6,908 nucleotides of DNA from Helicobacteraceae bacterium. GTDB taxonomy: Bacteria; Campylobacterota; Campylobacteria; Campylobacterales; Sulfurimonadaceae. The position numbers were made by a program, and so were the translations under genes. Positions 5,009 to 6,908 of this stretch are shown here, piece after piece; position 1 is the first letter of the stretch, and every line of letters starts with the position of its first letter. The notes beneath the pieces were generated by a model. It was not told where the DNA came from and did no database searches. It worked only from the letters and a program-made list of their open reading frames with translations. The stretch is taken from contig JALSUN010000193.1 of assembly GCA_027061425.1 (NCBI GenBank), positions 1-6,908 on the forward strand, in the 5' to 3' direction.

Positions 5009-6103
5009 GTGTCAGCAGAACTAACAGATGATTTCCGCTCTATAGTTTTAGAGAATCGTCCGCTTATAGATGTTCGTGCACCTGTTGAGTTTGAAAAAGG
5101 GGCTTTTCCTACTTCAGTAAACTTACCTTTAATGGACGATGAAGAACGCCGTTTGGTAGGAATTTGTTATAAAGAAAAGGGCAATGAAGCTGCTGTGAAA
5201 CTTGGACACTCATTGGTAAAAGATGAGGTCAAGAGAGAACGGGTAGAAGCATGGAAAGCATTTATAGAGGCTCACAAAGATGCGTATCTTTACTGCTTTC
5301 GTGGGGGACAGCGTTCTGCGATCTCTCAACAGTGGTTAGAAGAAACGGGTGTTGACATCACACGTCTTAAAGGCGGCTATAAAGCGTTTAGAAACTATCT
5401 TACCCAAGCATCAGAAGAGATCATGTCTAGGACCAATACCCTTATCATCGGTGGGCGCACAGGTTCAGGTAAGACACTACTTATCCATAAACTTGACAAT
5501 GCTATAGATCTTGAAGGCTTGGCAAATCATAGAGGTTCCTCTTTTGGTCGTTTTATCTCTCCTCAACCGACACAGATAAACTTTGAAGATGCCTTAGCTT
5601 ATAAGTTTATACAGTTTGAAGCTCAAGGCCACAAAAACTTGGTGATAGAGCATGAGAGTCGTAACATAGGACGCATACACATAGGTCCTGAGATCTATGA
5701 CAACTTTGAGAAGGGGCAGTTAATTATTTTAGAGACGCCTCTTGATCTACGTACAGAGATCACTTTTGAAGAGTATGTGGAAATAGCACTGCAAAACTAC
5801 AATGAGAGTTTTGGAGAAGAAGGGCCTCAAAAATGGGCAGACGACATCATAGGGGCGCTTTCACGTATTAAAAAGCGTTTAGGAAGCGAACGCCACATCA
5901 AACTTCAGAAGATTTTTGATGATGCCTTTAGAGAGCAGTTAGAGAGCGGTAGTTTAGAAGGTCATAAAGGATGGGTAGAGTTACTATTATCTGAGTATTA
6001 TGACCCGATGTATGATTATCAGATAGAAAAAAGTGCTATCCCTATAGTGTTTAGAGGTAATGCGCAAGAGGTTTTAGACTTTATAAAAAGTAAAGAAGCG
6101 TAA
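5009..6103 (+). CDS. mnmH: tRNA 2-selenouridine synthase (tRNA 2-thiouridine selenotransferase)
   Basis: MnmH (SelU/YbbB) converts 5-substituted 2-thiouridine at wobble position 34 of tRNAs such as those for Lys, Glu and Gln into 2-selenouridine, using selenophosphate from SelD; the family also geranylates the thiouridine as an intermediate step. The 364 residues equal the E. coli length. An N-terminal rhodanese domain (about 10-130) has DVRAPVEFEKGAFP and LYCFRGGQRS with catalytic Cys96 (E. coli Cys97). The C-terminal P-loop domain has Walker A GGRTGSGKT (148-156), DLEGLANHRGSSFGR (167-181) and EHESRNIG (214-221). The EYYDPMYDYQ block (329-338) near the C-terminus is also conserved. The start is GTG at 5009-5011, immediately after the selD TAA, with GAGG (4997-5000) eight bases upstream. 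No ATG before residue 42 is available, and starting there would destroy the rhodanese domain. Translation is probably coupled to selD. Confidence 0.97.
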   Translation: MSAELTDDFRSIVLENRPLIDVRAPVEFEKGAFPTSVNLPLMDDEERRLVGICYKEKGNEAAVKLGHSLVKDEVKRERVEAWKAFIEAHKDAYLYCFRGGQRSAISQQWLEETGVDITRLKGGYKAFRNYLTQASEEIMSRTNTLIIGGRTGSGKTLLIHKLDNAIDLEGLANHRGSSFGRFISPQPTQINFEDALAYKFIQFEAQGHKNLVIEHESRNIGRIHIGPEIYDNFEKGQLIILETPLDLRTEITFEEYVEIALQNYNESFGEEGPQKWADDIIGALSRIKKRLGSERHIKLQKIFDDAFREQLESGSLEGHKGWVELLLSEYYDPMYDYQIEKSAIPIVFRGNAQEVLDFIKSKEA

Positions 6104-6108
6104 CGCTT
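6083..6108 (-). terminator. Possible weak terminator of recQ inside the mnmH 3' end
   Basis: On the minus strand, just past the recQ stop, AAGCG-TTA-CGCTT (6108-6096) forms a five-base-pair hairpin with a three-base loop, followed by the T-rich run CTTTACTTTTTAT (6095-6083). The stem is short, so it may be weak or fortuitous. It overlaps the last codons and stop of mnmH on the other strand, where no T tract follows the hairpin. Confidence 0.3.
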
Positions 6109-6113
6109 AAAGG

Positions 6114-6908
6114 TTACCCTTCTTGTTGTAGCAGGGTTAAAAACTGCGCACCATAACGTTCAAACTTCACTTCACCTATACCTCCAACCTTTAACATCTC
6201 CTCTTTACTTTGAGGATTTTTAGCAGCCATCTCTTTAAGTGTTTTGTCTCCAAACACGATGTAAGCAGGAACATTTTGTTCTTGAGCGATTTCATAACGT
6301 AAGGCCCGTAGGGTCTCAAAAAGGGAGGTGTCATAGTCAAAACTCTCTGGTGTACTCTTTTTAACAGTTTTTGCTTTAACATTGAGACGTTCACTACGAA
6401 TGAGTAGTGGAGTCTCTCCTTTTAATATCTTAAGTCCTGTTTCGGTCAAAAAGAGTCCTTGATGTTCATTTACAGCGAGTGCTTCAACTTCTAAAAGACG
6501 GTCTATCACCACAAACCACTGCTTTTTACTGAGCTTTTCTCCCACACCATAAACACTTAACGCGTCATGCCCATTGGCCAAAATCTTCTGCTCTTTTGAT
6601 CCTCGTAAGATGTCTATGAGGTAGTTCTTACCAAAAGATTGACCCGTACGATACACAGTAGAGAGAAGCATTTTAGCTTCTGTAGATATGTCTTTTTTTT
6701 CATGGTCTGGTTCTAAACAGTTGTCACATTTGTCTTTACAGGCTTCAAGGTCGTCATCAAAATAGGCGGCGAGTTGTTGGTGTCTACAGGTCTCACTGCT
6801 TGCAAAACGCTGTATGGTGGAGAGCTTTTGCAGGAGATGGGCTTTGTACTGTGCATCTCCATCATTCATCTCTACAAAACGTTTTTGTTGGATGGTGTCA
6901 GCGGCACT
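6114..6908 (-). CDS. recQ: ATP-dependent DNA helicase RecQ, C-terminal part (5' end outside window)
   Basis: The frame stays open to the window edge (SAADTIQQKRFVE precedes the first visible Met), so this is the last 264 residues of a RecQ helicase of roughly 600 residues; the helicase motor domains lie beyond the window. The visible parts, numbered from the window edge, are the zinc-binding subdomain with Cys41 (ETCRHQQLAAYF) and Cys57, Cys61 and Cys64 (ACKDKCDNC); the winged-helix RQC domain including GQSFGKNYLIDILRGS, HDALSVYGVGEKLSKKQW and LFLTETGLKILKGE; and a C-terminal HRDC domain (about 195-264: LFETLRALRYEIAQEQNVPAYIVFGDKTL through GGIGEVKFERYG). RecQ unwinds DNA 3'-5' in recombination repair and stalled-fork processing. 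All expected C-terminal domains are present and intact. It converges on mnmH with ten bases between the stops. Confidence 0.95.
   Translation of the reverse strand, partial: SAADTIQQKRFVEMNDGDAQYKAHLLQKLSTIQRFASSETCRHQQLAAYFDDDLEACKDKCDNCLEPDHEKKDISTEAKMLLSTVYRTGQSFGKNYLIDILRGSKEQKILANGHDALSVYGVGEKLSKKQWFVVIDRLLEVEALAVNEHQGLFLTETGLKILKGETPLLIRSERLNVKAKTVKKSTPESFDYDTSLFETLRALRYEIAQEQNVPAYIVFGDKTLKEMAAKNPQSKEEMLKVGGIGEVKFERYGAQFLTLLQQEG

Noticed and set aside
6191..6394. Alternative minus-strand 67-codon frame inside recQ
   Set aside because: It sits inside the HRDC/RQC-coding part of recQ in another frame and has no recognisable protein features.

Overview
This 6.9 kb window looks like ordinary chromosome from a Campylobacterota (epsilonproteobacterial) lineage. 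The porin type, the two-gene selenium operon, the moderate-to-low G+C and the very tight gene packing all resemble Sulfurovum/Sulfurimonas-type bacteria. The genus is inferred from protein resemblance and not proven. There are eight protein-coding genes, of which the first and last are cut by the window edges. I see no tRNA or rRNA gene, insertion sequence, CRISPR array or phage gene, and no gene-free stretch longer than about 85 bases.

Layout: (1) 1-291 (+), the C-terminal part of an RDD-family membrane protein. (2) 2617-288 (-), a two-gene operon of a ModE-type molybdate/tungstate-responsive regulator followed by an OprD-like (Campylobacterota 'Opr family') outer-membrane porin. Their reading frames overlap by 4 bases. 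(3) 2690-3421 (+), a phytanoyl-CoA dioxygenase (PhyH) family Fe(II)/2-oxoglutarate oxygenase, divergent from the regulator. (4) 3894-3424 (-), a small HAD-superfamily protein resembling a free-standing P-type ATPase phosphorylation domain. (5) 3977-6103 (+), a selenium operon of selD (selenophosphate synthetase) and mnmH (tRNA 2-selenouridine synthase) with no gap between the frames. (6) 6908-6114 (-), the C-terminal part of a RecQ DNA helicase with its zinc-binding, winged-helix and HRDC regions.

Functional logic: SelD makes selenophosphate, and MnmH uses it to convert 2-thiouridine to 2-selenouridine at the wobble position of certain tRNAs, so the selenouridine branch of selenium metabolism is complete here. 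Whether the host also makes selenocysteine cannot be judged, because selA and selB are not in the window. The modE-porin pair suggests that a molybdate/tungstate-sensing regulator is co-expressed with an outer-membrane channel, which is the most unusual gene association in the window.

Architecture: transcription direction alternates repeatedly. The three convergent junctions are extremely tight (4-base overlap, 2-base gap, 10-base gap), so any terminators must lie inside the opposing coding regions. The regulator gene has a perfect TATAAT six bases before its ATG, suggesting a leaderless mRNA. I did not find a convincing wholly new system. The points worth checking are the modE-porin coupling, the apparent leaderless start, and substitutions at expected catalytic positions in the PhyH and HAD proteins.
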